This document shows positions 10,956 through 23,700 of a stretch of DNA of 64,000 bases, piece after piece. The stretch covers positions 6,356,098 to 6,420,097 of the forward strand of contig JAQFVV010000017.1 in the NCBI GenBank assembly GCA_028023455.1. Direction: 5' to 3'. Positions within the stretch are counted from its first letter, which is position 1; each line of letters opens with the position of its first letter. The notes beneath the pieces are model-generated. The model did no database searches and had not been told where the DNA came from. It worked only from the letters and a program-made list of their open reading frames with translations. The position numbers were made by a program, and so were the translations under genes. This DNA is from Epiperipatus broadwayi. Its lineage: Eukaryota > Onychophora > Udeonychophora > Euonychophora > Peripatidae.

Positions 10956-11219
10956 GTTTAATAAAATGTCTGATGATATGAGAGGCTCACGATGACTGGG
11001 ATCTACCATAACTTAAATAACTGAAGAAGGAATAGATAGCGACAGAAAAGATTGTTTACATTGGAATCAGTATCTAGTCCTTGATGAACCTCAACACTCA
11101 CATTACAACTTCTAAATCAAAGAGAGATATCACCAGAGAGATTTTACAATATGCAAAAATAATAGATAGACATTCTTTATTTCCATTTATTTATATAAAA
11201 AATAGAATAAATATATAAT

Positions 11220-11700
11220 GTGTTACAGGTACATAATTATGAGGGGTGGGGAAAAAGAGTAAATAAGTTGATTAGAGAAGAAGAGTTAGAGTTATGGAAA
11301 AAAAATATGAATGAAATAGTTTTTAGTTATATAAGAACAAAAATTATATAAAATATACAAAGGTGTATGATAACACTAAAAAAAGTTTATTGTGAATTGG
11401 TTACCAAAATAGGAATTTTAGATATCAACGGAAAAAGCGAAATGGAAAAATAATTCATATTGTAAATGTAGTTTTGTGGAAATAGTAGAGAGTATCGAAT
11501 ATTTATATTTGGGATGAAAGATGTTGAAAGAGGATCAGGATAAATTATATTGGGGGAAATTTAAAGACAAAGAGAATGAAAGAAATCAAAGTGTTATAAT
11601 TTTTTGTTTATGTCTTTATGACAAAATTGCGGGATACGAAGCCAGGATAATGAAATTATAGAAATTCTTTTATTATGATAAGATAGGAAGAAAAAATAAA
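11220..11700 (+). pseudogene. LINE C-terminal remnant with zinc-knuckle-like motif
   Basis: Plus-strand reading gives KRVNKLIREEELELWKKN and, after a stop, YCKCSFVEIVESIEYLYLG at 11459-11515. This resembles the Cys-Cys-His-Cys segment after the RT of R1/R2-like LINEs, with the last two ligands lost. Stops and frame changes are present. The family is uncertain. The stretch from 11700 to 12288 holds nothing I recognise. Confidence 0.35.
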
Positions 11701-12288
11701 TGAATTCAAGCTCAAAAAATAATTGGGTAATAAGGAATAAGAAATAGACGAGTGCGGTATGTAAGTTTTGGAGAGAGGAAATGTTTATTTCGGTTGACAG
11801 ACTTTCTGGATTTATAGCCTATACATGGAATCTTCTGACTTCATTTACGAAGATGTTTTACATCACACCATAAGAGAAAAAGTCGCTTATAACAGTAAGT
11901 ATCATTTCTACAAATTATGGCTAAAGCAATATTTAACTTTAACTTTACATTGTTAGTTAGTCAAATTGTAAAAGAAAATATTAATAAACTAAATAAATCA
12001 TTTAAATGCAGGGATCTTTCACCCAAATTTCATCTTTAAGAAATTTAAAATTTGCTTTTTTAAAAAAACAAACATTCCTACTAGATATTTCCATGATACT
12101 CACAGTTCTTATTAAACATTAAAAAAATAATTAAACATGCCCCACTCCCCTTGATAATATAATTATACTATAAATTACTGTGGAAAATAGTCAATAAATT
12201 GAATGTTTATTTATAAAATTAAAGCAAAACAAAAATTATGTATAAAAAAATTATTGAATAATACAATACTACTAGTCTACTAAAGCAC

Positions 12289-12524
12289 CTTTGTTTCAAA
12301 ATCGCTGAAAATCCCTCATGTTGGCTAATATATTCTGTAATGCCTACATTTTTTTCTCGTGCATGGACGAAAGTAGTTATTTCCTCTTCTTGAGATGGAT
12401 CATCTATATTTTTACTGAGAATTAGTTCCTCTTCGCTTCTTTCTATATCAAGACATTTTCGCGGCTTTTTACACGGATGTTCAATTTCGCTAGCAGATCG
12501 TTTCAAGACTGTTTGATCCATCAT
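12289..12524 (-). CDS. PUS7: PUS7 pseudouridine synthase, first coding exon
   Basis: Minus-strand exon coding 78 residues plus two bases. It starts at the ATG at 12524-12522, immediately followed by a second ATG. The N-terminal part is acidic and lysine-rich (KRSASEIEHPCKKPRKC, EEEL, SQEEE), as in other PUS7 proteins. The end, VGITEYISQHEGFSAILKQ, matches the conserved VGIT.(Y/F)(I/V)S.H.GFSGILKER block. The donor is CAAAG then GTGCTT; the split codon is completed by the exon at 244-331. A possible splice acceptor (atatattccag) lies only three bases before the ATG, implying a 5' UTR intron or a spliced-leader acceptor. Confidence 0.85.
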
Positions 12525-12540
12525 ACCCTGGAATATATAT
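12525..12540 (-). promoter_or_regulatory. PUS7: Splice acceptor directly upstream of the PUS7 start
   Basis: On the minus strand tatatatattccag is followed by GGT and the ATG. Such a close acceptor is typical either of an intron in the 5' UTR or of spliced-leader trans-splicing. The sequence alone cannot decide. No upstream exon or promoter could be placed between 12540 and 13080. Confidence 0.4.
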
Positions 12541-13079
12541 ACGTATTAAACATTAATATTTAATATTAAAATTTATAATTTTTTAATATTATACAATTTC
12601 AGGACATTTAGTGAAAAACAAAATACCCTGGATAGTGAATGCTAGTCTGCCAAGCTCAATTTTAAATATTACGTAGTATAAAAAATGTTTAAGTTAAAAA
12701 AAAAAAATGTAAGAAAAGATGCAAAAAAATATTAGATCTATGAATAAGTCAAAGAATTTTGACATGTATACTTATACTTATCTCTATCTTAGTCAATTCA
12801 TTAAAATATATGGGTGTAGTCATTTCTATACATAAACCAAAGTTTTTGGAACTTCTATTAAAGATCAGCGAAATCAATTACTCTAATTAGATCACAAACT
12901 ATGAAGTTAGAATAATAAGTGCTTATCATTTTGTTTTTTTACATCTGCTAGTTTTTCGATGTACAAGTGACAATTTTAGTGTTATTAATTAGCCTTTCTA
13001 CATACATATATATATTAATTCTAATATTCTCCCAGATAAATGACGAATTCATAGTATTATTTCCTGGAGCTTCTATATA

Positions 13080-13629
13080 ATAAAAATATAATAGCTGATG
13101 TTTCAGTATAATAACAAGTACTTTCCTCAGAGCTTCTTTCTCAAATCGTAAAAATGTTGTGTGGTGAGATTTAAAATAGTTATTTTTTTTCTTTGTTATT
13201 TTCTCTTCATTCTCAAATTCTATTGGTTAAGAAATTTTAAAAAATACTTTATACTCCAATAGCTTATTCCAAATATTGTTAATTTTCTTTAATTCACACT
13301 TTTCATTTATGCTCTTAGGCCTTTTAAAAACCTCTATAGCTTCTCTTAGCAGTCAAAGGTCATATTGTCTAATTTTTGCCAGAATGTGTTTTATTAACAT
13401 TGATGTCATGATTATTTAATTTAATGTGTGAATAAATGGTCGATGAATTAGATTTTTTTCTAACAGCCGAAATGTGTTCTTCCTTTCTTAAGTTTATTCT
13501 ATGATTGGTCTGTCCGATGTATGAATGTAAACAAACTCCACATGGAATTTCATATACATCATGACACTCCGAAAGAATTTTATCTTCAGTACATGGAAAT
13601 ACTTCATTAAGATATATAAACGATCTCAT
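13080..13629 (-). pseudogene. Penelope-like element GIY-YIG endonuclease and 3' region
   Basis: The minus-strand frame at 13629-13369 contains DVYEIPCGVC, SYIGQTNHRINLRKEEH and YSHIKLNNHDIN, the GIY-YIG endonuclease of Penelope-like retroelements. After a frameshift, LREAIEVLKRPKSIN and INNIWNKLLEYK (13340-13245) supply the catalytic Glu helix and tail. The RT part is absent. Downstream, at about 13145-13100, the 3' region carries CTGAGGA, a possible AGTA/TACT stem and GAAAC. Confidence 0.7.
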
Positions 13630-13649
13630 GCTATTATTTTCGAGATTCC

Positions 13650-14540
13650 ATGTGGTAAAAATAATAGAATGATATGATTATTTAAACATTAGAATATTAA
13701 AATATAATATCAAATAAGTAATCATTAACAATGGTCAAACATAAATTTGTCCATAATGTTTTAAATAATTAATAATGATTCGAACACAATTGAAATAAAA
13801 CTACTATATAGTTGTTTTATTTCAACTGTATTGGAATCAATACCAAATAAGTAATAAAAGAATCTGGAGTTAAACATGTAAAATTTACTATATAAATATT
13901 TCATACCCAGCTAATACTATTCACAATTATTAATTCCATATTTTCTTAGTTCTTTGTGGATCGGCTTAAGCTAGCTATAGTTTAATATTTATTTTTATAA
14001 CTGATATTAGTATAGTAAAATTAAGACATTCAATTCCTAGTTCTCGCTAGTGAGCTAAAGATGAAATAAGATGTATCTACTAACCAAACTCACAATCATT
14101 AATATTGGTTTGCCTTTGTGTACAATACTTCCAATAAAAAATAAAAAAAACAGCATGGCTTTTCACCAATTGAACTGAAAAAGTATGATGATTTCACATT
14201 AAGGCTTACGCCAATACTATCATCTTGAAAGCATTACCATTAAGAGTAATTAGAGAAAAAAAACCTGAATAATGTTCTAACTCGAGGCTTTTCACTTATT
14301 TATTTAAAACAGGTGAACCTCTACTTTCATACAATTGACTATTTCATGCAAAGGGTAATGGAAAAAGACAGTATGTTATGGAACTTTTTATCAAAAAAAC
14401 AAACACCAGATACTAATCAATAAAATGGTATTTATATACTATATATTCAAGTTTTTGTTCTTATCCGCATGTCTATTATATTGTAATCATCAATCAGCCC
14501 TTACTTATATATACAGAATAATGAATTGCATTTTTATATA
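13650..14540. other. AT-rich stretch without recognised features
   Basis: I found no gene, LINE domain or clear repeat here on either strand. There is a weak inverted pairing near 13790-13835 (acaattgaaataaaac against gttttatttcaactgt). Confidence 0.4.
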
Positions 14541-14549
14541 ATATTAAGT

Positions 14550-14816
14550 TGTAATTATGGGGGATTTGAACCTAGACTTTCAAACTCCCTCTTGTCATTC
14601 GCTCCATCTTATACAACTGATACACATATATGTGAAAAAGATAAATGATCTATATTATATGCATTTTGTGAACCACCACTCATCAGTTGATCCAGATATG
14701 TTGGAGATCATTTATCTTTTTGGCATGTATGTGGTCATGGGTATCAGTTGATAAGACAGAATGAATGACAAATGGGAGTTTGAAAGTCTGGGTTCAAATC
14801 CCCCTATAATTACATC
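14550..14816. repeat. Head-to-head pair of tRNA-derived SINEs
   Basis: Two SINE heads face each other. On the minus strand a Pol III B-box-like ggttcaaatcc is at 14572-14562; on the plus strand the same box is at 14791-14801. Arms share gatcatttatctttt, tatcagttg, aatgacaa, gggagtttgaaagtct and the tail cctataattac. The centre keeps the cactcatcagttg block also seen at 40.09 kb and, inverted, at 63.47 kb. Confidence 0.65.
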
Positions 14817-14875
14817 TAGTTTAAAAGTTATATACAATATACTTGTGTTTAAATATAATAATAACTTGTAACTGT

Positions 14876-15264
14876 CACATGATTACCATCTCTTATGCTA
14901 ACACAAAACTGTTATTAAACAGGCAAAACTCTCCATACAGTAGTGCCACCCTGTGCCAACCAGAGTAATCGATGGATGTCAGAAAGCTTGTGCATAAAAT
15001 CCCCATCTAATGCCTACTCATCCAATATCCTCAGACTAGCTTCTGGCTTGTGGTTTTTGTCAGTGAGGAGCCTTGAATTTGAGAGCACTGCACCTAGATC
15101 TTAAGGCTCCTCACTGACAAAGGTCACAAGCCAGAAAATAGTCTGGAGATATTGGCTGAGTAGGCACTAGATGGATATTTTATGCCCAAGTCTTCTGGCA
15201 TCCATTGATTACTCTGGTTGACACAGGGTGGCACTACTGTATGGAGAGTTTCACCTGTTTAATT
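14876..15264. mobile_element. Hammerhead foldback repeat, copy D (two arms)
   Basis: Complete inverted structure: terminal motif cacatgattaccatctctta, left arm with an antisense core at 15020-15078, short centre, right arm with core at 15098-15157, closing with ggagagtttcacctgttt. Both cores are mutated (minus: CTGACAA; plus: CTGACAA with GAAAA), so neither is expected to cleave. Confidence 0.75.
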
Positions 15265-15299
15265 AAAGTTTTAACTATTTAGTATTATTAATTTTATTT

Positions 15300-15545
15300 T
15301 TAAAGTCATAATAAATTTATTTTTATTCATTTGAGATGTCTTTCGATTACTTTTATTATTCTTATGTCTTCTCCTTTACTTTTTTTGCATTTCTTCATAT
15401 ATTCATATATATTACTTTTTTTATGAATCTCCTCATATACACTTTAATGCAATTTTTATATAATTCCTCCTTTATTTTTCTAACAGTTTCAACTGTCCTG
15501 CAGTCTTCATCAGACCTTTTTATAATCTTCTTCATTTTTAATTAG
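15300..15545 (-). repeat. LINE 3'-end-like repeat
   Basis: On the minus strand it holds ggtctgatgaagactgcagg then acagttgaaactg. This is the same stem-loop type as in the tails at 42.05 kb and 35.41 kb, followed by an A-rich tract. No protein domain remains. Confidence 0.4.
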
Positions 15546-15663
15546 AGTGTATATCAGAAGATTTATAAAAAAATTAATATATATGATTACTTTTATTCTT
15601 AGAGAATTCTCCTCATCAATCATGTAAAAATTTAACAGGGTTTTGGTTTGTCTATCATCTAAA

Positions 15664-15758
15664 CATCACATGATCACTATCTCATACTAGCACATAATTG
15701 TTATTGCTCTTTTTAGCACAAGATGGCACTACTATATGGAGAGTTTTGCTTTGTTTTG
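15664..15758. repeat. Terminal-only fragment of the hammerhead foldback repeat
   Basis: The two outer ends (catcacatgatcactatctc and ggcactactatatggagagt) are joined with the ribozyme-bearing interior deleted. Confidence 0.55.
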
Positions 15759-15759
15759 A

Positions 15760-17600
15760 ATTGTCTATCATCTGTGATTACAGCAGTTAATTTCTCATAC
15801 AGTAAATCTTGCTTCAGAAAACATAAAATCTAAAATGTAATTATGAATAGGAGTAAAAGCCTATGCAAATTTAAAAATATTTTTAAATAATTAACATCAT
15901 TTTATTTGTATAATCGCAATAAGATTACTAAACAGAAAGAAAAGAGTATTGAATTTTAAATTTTCTGAAATCAAGCATGAGGCAATTTACTTATATTTTT
16001 ATTATACAAATTTTTTAATGCATTCAATAACTATATATCTTTATACATTTTTAATAATTTTATAAATATTAATCTTTTATCTTATTCTTGACTGATTTCT
16101 TTGAATAAACTGTTTTATATTTTTAATATAATTTAACTATCTCTATCAATTTAATTATTTCATTAACAATGTAATAAAACTTAAGATAATAAATTTTAAA
16201 AAAAAAGTAGAGGGCTGCCTATATATGCTAATACACCTCATTAAAAAATAAATATTTTAAAACCACTTTTTTTTTTTTACATCGCTCTGCTTTCGTACAT
16301 TTCAGGAACCAGTTAGGTACGAATGCTGAGGACCGCCTGTATATGGATTTGTTCATTTTATATAAGGATCTGAAAAGATTCTAACCACAAACAATGCCCT
16401 GATTTATTTGTGGCTTCTGGAACTTTCAATTTTTTGTTTTATGTAAAAATAGTACAATTATCAACTAAATAAATTTATTGTTTGCGTTTAACCACTAATG
16501 TATAAACGGGAGACTATTATGTGAATTTCTTCAAAAAGCACAACATTTGTGAATCAAGATTAAACCCATTTAGTTTTATTGTTGGGCTTGGAAAAAAGAA
16601 TTATATTTTGATCTTGCACAAAGCCCATTTCTTTTGATGTCTGAAGATTTCTGATGACCTTCCAGCATGATTGGCTTGTTTAAACCACCTTGGTTTAAGT
16701 CATGGTTTAAACTGAATGATTTTTTAAAAAAATTCTGTTTGTTTTTCAATTTATTATTAATCACATTTTGAAAGATCTCATTTATCATTACTACTTTCAA
16801 TTCTATTATCTCTTTGAAATTAAACATCCTAACTTTAACAGATTAACAATTATTCATTGTTTGATCAGTATCCAATGTCAGTAACTTTTTTTTAATCCCT
16901 TTAGTCAAAAAATGCCATTAAAAACAAATCCTATGAAATAAATTTCACTAAGAACGATTTGCTTTAAGAATGGTTTTTTTTTTTAAAAAAAAAAAAAGAA
17001 TAATTATTATTTAAGCTAATTGATGTAAAATCTTAATTGCATTTTAATTTGAAACATTTTCTGCTTAATTCTTATGCTAATTCTATGGATATAAGAGATG
17101 GGAAAAGTTATGTGGAACTGAAGTGCTGGGCAACGAAGAGAATGGAATGGGAAAAAATGGACAAATTAATGATGAGACTACTCTCCGGACCTGTCCATGG
17201 AATAGAATACTATTGACTGATTGATATATTAGAATCTTATAAAAGTTGCTAAAAATATTCATAATAAAGAGAAATTTAAATTCTAATTTTTCCGTGTTAA
17301 ATAAGTCTGCATTAATTATTTTATAAAATGCACCTTTATTGTTTTTTCATTTCTTATTTAACACATATTTAATATTTACACCCAGAGTTTGTAATAAATT
17401 ATCATTTGGTTATATGTCTGTTTCACTTATTATTTTATATGTACAGAGTAGATATACAAATATAAGTTGTCATAAAATTACTAGTAAATTTTTAAAATAC
17501 AAGCAATAACATAAAATGTTTCATATATGTGATATATATATATTAAGGTTAAGATTAATATCGATACAATTGCTTTTAGTGAAGCTTATCTTCAAGAGCA
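15760..17600. other. AT-rich stretch, no recognised gene or element
   Basis: Long A/T tracts, including a T-run meeting an A-run at about 16975-17000. The open frame on the minus strand at 16576-16827 has no recognisable motif. Confidence 0.4.
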
Positions 17601-18320
17601 AGAAATTTCAAATGGACAGGTAAATAATTTTTTTGTACAGTCAGATATCGAGTGAAAAATGTTGGATTGCTGCAAGGTCTAACTTGGTATTTTTAATTCT
17701 TAGGATTATTAAATGTATCAATGAAGGGATAATGATAAAAATTATCCTGAACAATAATACCTCTACTCATTTTTTCTATTCTCAGGTTTCCACGTTAGAT
17801 TCAAAAAATTCAGACAAAGCTTTTATTACTTGTTCAATATTAATAAGCGAGCAAATTTTTTATTTTGAAAATGTTGATACGTGCTGTTCGGAAGAGTAAA
17901 CAAAATATAGCCCAAATTTATTTTGAAACAATGGAATTGGCTCTGTGAAATCAAATAATCTGCAATTATTGAATTTGTGTACCTATTACTAACGTGTTGT
18001 TTAGGCAAAAAATTGCTACAAAAGAATTTACCAACAAAACAATACACGACTTCCTCTGCATACATTTGACATACGTTTTTAGATGCGGTTCTCTTTGTTC
18101 TACTCCAGAACCTTTTATTATAAACTTGAGTACTCAATATATAATAGTGGTCCTGTCATATTCACAGATTAGTTCATGGTTTATGACTTTTATCAATGAG
18201 AAACTTGAACCTAATTCTGAACCTAAGGTACTTATACATCTAGCAGCCATTTTTAGCCTCTTTATATTACCAAGCTATGAGCTTGAAATTAAAAAAAAAA
18301 TCTTAAGGTTTTGAACTGAG
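17600..18320. other. Unassigned moderate-complexity segment
   Basis: Overlapping open frames occur on both strands (plus 17633-17899 and 17994-18314; minus 17826-18137), and composition is less monotonous than the surroundings. I recognise no domain. It may be a decayed element. From 18320 to 20660 there is only AT-rich sequence. Confidence 0.2.
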
Positions 18321-20670
18321 ACCATTTGCTTATGTAATATACTAATTTGACACTAAGCAGTAATTAATAATTGTAATGATTTCAGGTTTATTTAAATGAA
18401 CATCAATTACATTTAACATGCTTTCATTGGCAATTCTCTTCCTCAGAATCATCTACTGTAAGCTTAAGTATTCAAAGGATACTACATGTTTGTGTTTATA
18501 CATATTTCCCACTTAATTTCACATTATAGCCTGTCATCGAATAACTTTGATTTAGTATGTCTAACAATCACCCTTTATTCTATCAACCTAAAAATCTGAA
18601 ATTCCAAACAATTTAAGGTTTTGAATCCAAGCGCAAACTTTGATTATGCATACATGTTTACAAAACACATACATTATTGGTTATTTTTTAAATGTTTTTT
18701 TTATAATGATCTATTTTTTGTTAATTATCAAATTATATATTCTCACGTATATCTGTAATTGTAAAGTGTAAAAAATTATATGTATTTATAAGAAATCAAA
18801 TACAAAACATTTATATAAGTGAATGTGTGTATAAATCAATATCTAGAAAAATAATTATAAATATATGTTTTTATATATTTACATATGGAGACTGTCTTAT
18901 ACATACTAGTGTGAAAACTGCTTAACACCACAAAATGTAAGAGAAAATAAAAATCATTGGAGTAAATGCAAAAAGATGGATGGTTTATTAATATATTCTC
19001 AACTAATGTTAAAAGAATAATTAAAAATATATAATTCTATGTGTGTAGGAATATTTTGTGTTAACTAGATGGTTTTGGTGATTGTTAATTTTAGCTGCAA
19101 TGGTAGTCACTGTATTCTTATATGTAAGGATCTCCAAAAGTTAGCAGAATCATAGTTAGTTTTACTATGAAGAAAGAAGTACAATTTGGAGCAAATCTTG
19201 ATGAAATAGTTGAAGATTACATGTCTTAGTCACTTACATTTAAAGAATTTTAGATAATGGGAACTATTTTTCATATCTTATGCAGATGGCGAGCATTCTT
19301 AATAGAAAGTATCTATATATAAAAATTCTATGAAATGGGAAGAATAATCAAGTCTGTATTAATAAAGTTTAACTTTTGAGCAATTTTTATTTATTCAGTA
19401 AAAATGGAAGAAACATAAATGCTTATATTCTTCATTAAAGGCAAAAGAGGATTTTTTTGGCATGTATTATGCTCTCCTGACAAATCATTTATTTAGTCTA
19501 GGAATTTAAATGCATCTGGTACTCATTGATTATTCAAGTTTATTATAGGTGGAAATAAAATAAAGACCTCTCATTTTATCACATATTGTGGGAGCTATGA
19601 ATCAAATGAATTGTCAGATTAACATTTCTGGTAGGTGTGTAAAAAAAAAAGTCTACTGCTGTTAGATCTGAGATCAGATCTATATAAATGTTCAAATAGA
19701 TAATTTTGGATTCAAAACGTTAGTTTCTTTTAATTTCAAGCTTTTGGCTTGAGTAATAAAATAAAGTTAAAGGTCGTAACTAAATATATAAATGGATTAC
19801 TTTCAGTTTTGAAACCCAAGTCCTCATCAATAAGATTAAAACTAGAAATCAGACCTAGAGATGAGATTTAAAGGCATTGCCATACATCTAGTAATCACCA
19901 CTTACTTGAATTTACTATATATGGTGCTATAATAGGGCTGATTTTGCATTATTATATAATATATTGCTTTCATCATTAATACTTTTACTTAATAAAATAA
20001 CATATTTCACAATTCCTATTAATCTGAAATAGTTTAGGATACTTTATGCTTTTAATAGATAAAGTTGTCTTGTAAATGCATTTACTATAAATTTTGATTA
20101 AAGCTTTTAAATTTAAAACTGGAATTTGGGGCATAAATCACCGACTTCTATAACATCAGCTGTAATTCAAGTTAAGAATAGATCATTATTCTTAATTGGT
20201 TTAGTTTTATTTCAAGATATGGCCGCCTAAGTTTGTCTTAAGGTTAAACTTGGAAATAAAAGTGAAATTCGTCATCATTGCTATCAGTGTTTTGTCAAAT
20301 TTAATCAATTTTTTTATCCTAAAATTTGAATATTATACACCTAAACCTCACTTAGTGATTGGCTATTTAGCGATCATCATCAATTTGCACCCACTACTTC
20401 GATTTACAATTGATTTTTTTTTTTAAATTTAGAGCATCGACAAATTAAAAAATCCTTCTATAAATCTATATATATGTTCAGTATTAATATAAAAAAATAA
20501 AGTTTTTGAAAAGAAAAGGGTTTTTTTAATTTGTTGATGTTATAGGAGAACATATATATTTTAAAGAAAAAAGTGATTGTATATTTGTTGTGTTAAAATA
20601 TATGATAAATTTAGAACGTATAAACTTAAAATATATATAATTAATGAATCTATAATACTATATACTGTAA

Positions 20671-20781
20671 ATATAAGTGTTGAATGTCTTTAGAAAAATT
20701 AAACTTTATTTAAATATAATGTACAGTATTTGGATTATTTAAATAAAGTTTAATTTTTCTAAAGACATTAAACACTTATAT
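20671..20781. repeat. Long inverted repeat, 45-bp arms
   Basis: The arms 20671-20715 and 20737-20781 are complementary with a single mismatch and a 21-bp loop (starts atataagtgttgaatgtctt). No TIR element of known type was recognised. Confidence 0.8.
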
Positions 20782-20789
20782 TAGATGAT

Positions 20790-23700
20790 GAAATAGTCCA
20801 ATATATAAATACGGTAAAGTACAACTAAAATACTATCATCAAAAACTATCAGGATTATTTTTGGAACACATGGTAATTATGTAAAAATAGTTATTGATTT
20901 TGTAACTTCGTTAAAAATGTTGTTTATACCCAAGTGGTTTCAAATCAAAAGAAAAACAACATTTTAAAATGCAAATGTTGAATTAGAAAAAAAGTTTAAA
21001 AAGAAAAAAAGATTGCATTTAAAATAAGTGATAATGAATATTATTTTTAATATATACTTTATTCCTAAGTTAGTGTAATTTTTTAGCTTTAGGTACCAAC
21101 CAATTTTTTTCCCATACACCCCCATTATAAATACGTATCCTGTATACGATATTCTTGCTTAACGATGAATTTTGGAGAACCAATTGCCATCACTAAGGGG
21201 CGTAAAGATGTATATACAAAGACTAAAACAAAATCTCTTTTTAGTAAATCATTTTCAATTCTTGAAAAAAATTTGAATGCCTATAATTTACTTAATACAG
21301 CAAGTTATCTTGCTTGAATAACTCAAACTCTATCAAAGACATGAAAGAAAAAAGTAGTTTTGTAAAACAAAAGCATCCCTGAGACTAATTTCTAAAAAAC
21401 AATTGATTCTCTTAAAAGTTCAACAAATGGATCAGGGCATTTGGGTTAACATATCTCAAATTATGTCTAATAGACAGGAGAGAGAATCAAAAAATTTTCT
21501 CTCAATAATGATTTTTAATGAATGCTAGAGAAATTGTTTTGTAAAGTGGATTTTTAAACAACATTTTTGCAAGGCGAGTTTATCTTCTGGAAAAAAAAAT
21601 TTAAAGTTTTTTATTTACTTGAAAATATTTAACATGTATTACTACAGATTCTTCCAATGAAAAATTAGACAAGGTTTTTGTGAAACTGATAAGTTGTCTT
21701 CTTGCTTAACCGGTCTGTTATAATATGATATTTTTCTATCATTAACATGGACATCATTTTTACACTGCAGCAAAATTTTTGAACACTCTTGTATTCTATT
21801 CAAAAATGTCTTAAATGTTATCTATAAAGAAGTTAATGGTATCATATTAGTCTATGAGTTTGCAATTACTTATTACATTGCCAGTTTACATGGCTAATGA
21901 ATGCTTTAAAATAGATTATATTACATAATACATGCATGTTAAGCAACTGATAAATTTATTTAAGATTACTAAGAACAATCAACAGCTAATCTTCTATCAA
22001 ATTCAGTCACCATAACAACTGATCAGCAATTCAAAATCGTTAAAGCAATAAAATTTAAAGTAAAGCCTAAATTGATAATTGCTTAATTTAAGTTTATTTC
22101 AAGTATCTGTCTCCCAACTTTCTTCTCCAAACATTATAATATTTAAGACATCTGTCAGTCAAGATTGTTATACATCCTAACTTTGAAGTATGTTTTTACT
22201 GAGCAGTCTCTAACATAATCTGTCTAAAAATATCCAGCTAAAATTCAATGTTAAAAAAATATTTATATACATATAAATTGTTTTATTATTAGATCACGAA
22301 GCAGAATAAAAATCTATAATAATGTAAAATAAATTTCAATAGAGAATGTTTAAGCTATTTGTTTATATATATCTGGTGTATTTTCTTATAATTACTTTTT
22401 ATTGTGGATTTTATATGCAGACTAAATAATATATTGTTTTTTTGCATCACTGCACATGGATTTTAACAATTTTTTTTTCTGTTTTGTTAAACTGTAGAAG
22501 AAAGAAGTATGTATTTTTAAATATATTTGATTATTATAATAAATATTTGAAATTGAAAATATGATAAATAATAATTAAAATAAAGTATTTAGTAATAAAT
22601 CATAGATTTATGCTTTACGCTTGTCTGAATAATAATTAAAATACTTTATAAAAGTACACGTGTATGTAAAAAATAAAAAGATTAAAATTGGAAAATTAAT
22701 TAGTTGGATATTAAGAAAACTTATGAGCTATGTAAGATGGATAGTTTATACAATATGCCAATTAATTGTTTGCATTATGTATAAAATTATATTTGAAGTG
22801 TTTTTAAACATATGGGTGGGGAAATTATTAGTATGTATATAGATATTTTTTAATATAATTTATTGAAAGATTTAAATTACGATCAGATAGTATGTTTTTA
22901 ATATGTGTATGTTTAAAATGTAATAATTAAAATGTTTTTGTATAAATAAAATTAGATATATATATTTTAAAGTACATTATAAAATACATAATGGAAATGT
23001 AAATATAAAGTGAAATTTGAAATTAATTAATATTTTATAAATAATGCAATGTATTTATTTTTGTTTAAATATTTGAAGTTTTTTGGTCATTGCTAAAAAA
23101 AAAAAAAGGTGTACAAGTTGTTAAAGTGCTCACATAAAACTTATTATCTACAACAGCGAATTGGGCACAAAAATAATATCATTTTAACGTTCAAAATTAA
23201 TTAAACATAGCAAACTGATTCATAAAAATATCGATACACAATATTGATATTTTAAAAAGTATGATATAAATAACATTACGATTCTAATTACAAATAAAAA
23301 CAATATATAGTTCCTTTCTTGGATATGTTTAATAAAGTCAAAAAAAAGTAAGGAGGGGGGGGGAGAGTTAAAATTGATGTTTTTGAAAAGAGAATAAATA
23401 AATAAAATAAAATTTGTAATACGTACGGATAATTAAATTTTACAGTGTCCTAGATAAAATAAACCTCCGGATTGTTAATAAAATTAATGCACATGCGTGT
23501 TAAGAAGGATTGTTTTCAATTAAAGAAAAAAATGTAAACACGATTAGAAGATTGCTTCTCGATGTCTTACTTTAGAATTATTAAGATTCATTTTATGCTA
23601 TTTATGAAAGGTCAATTTATTATTTTTAATAATAATCATTATAAAGTATATATATTCATTATCATCATTTATTTGAGAAATAGTTCTACATATTTAACCA

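Larger units (their letters stand above)
332..12288 (-). other. PUS7: Intron of PUS7, about 12 kb
   Basis: Bounded on the minus strand by a GTGCTT donor directly after 12289 and a pyrimidine-rich acceptor ending in AG before 331. It splits an arginine codon in phase 2. It contains three hammerhead foldback repeats, a 1.35-kb TIR element, a Gypsy remnant, a MITE, an RTE endonuclease and a LINE C-terminus, so transposon insertion explains most of its length. The donor and acceptor were read by eye; no transcript supports them here. Confidence 0.75.

Noticed and set aside
10713-11009. 98-residue minus-strand protein at 10713-11009
   Set aside because: It is the translation of the foldback repeat arm. 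Similar frames appear in other copies (26487-26792, 34194-34406) only because the repeat is shared.
12219-12524. Full open frame to 12219 as a complete 101-residue protein
   Set aside because: The last 23 residues (after ILKQ) are hydrophobic intron translation beyond a GT donor. The next exon restores the conserved PUS7 sequence.
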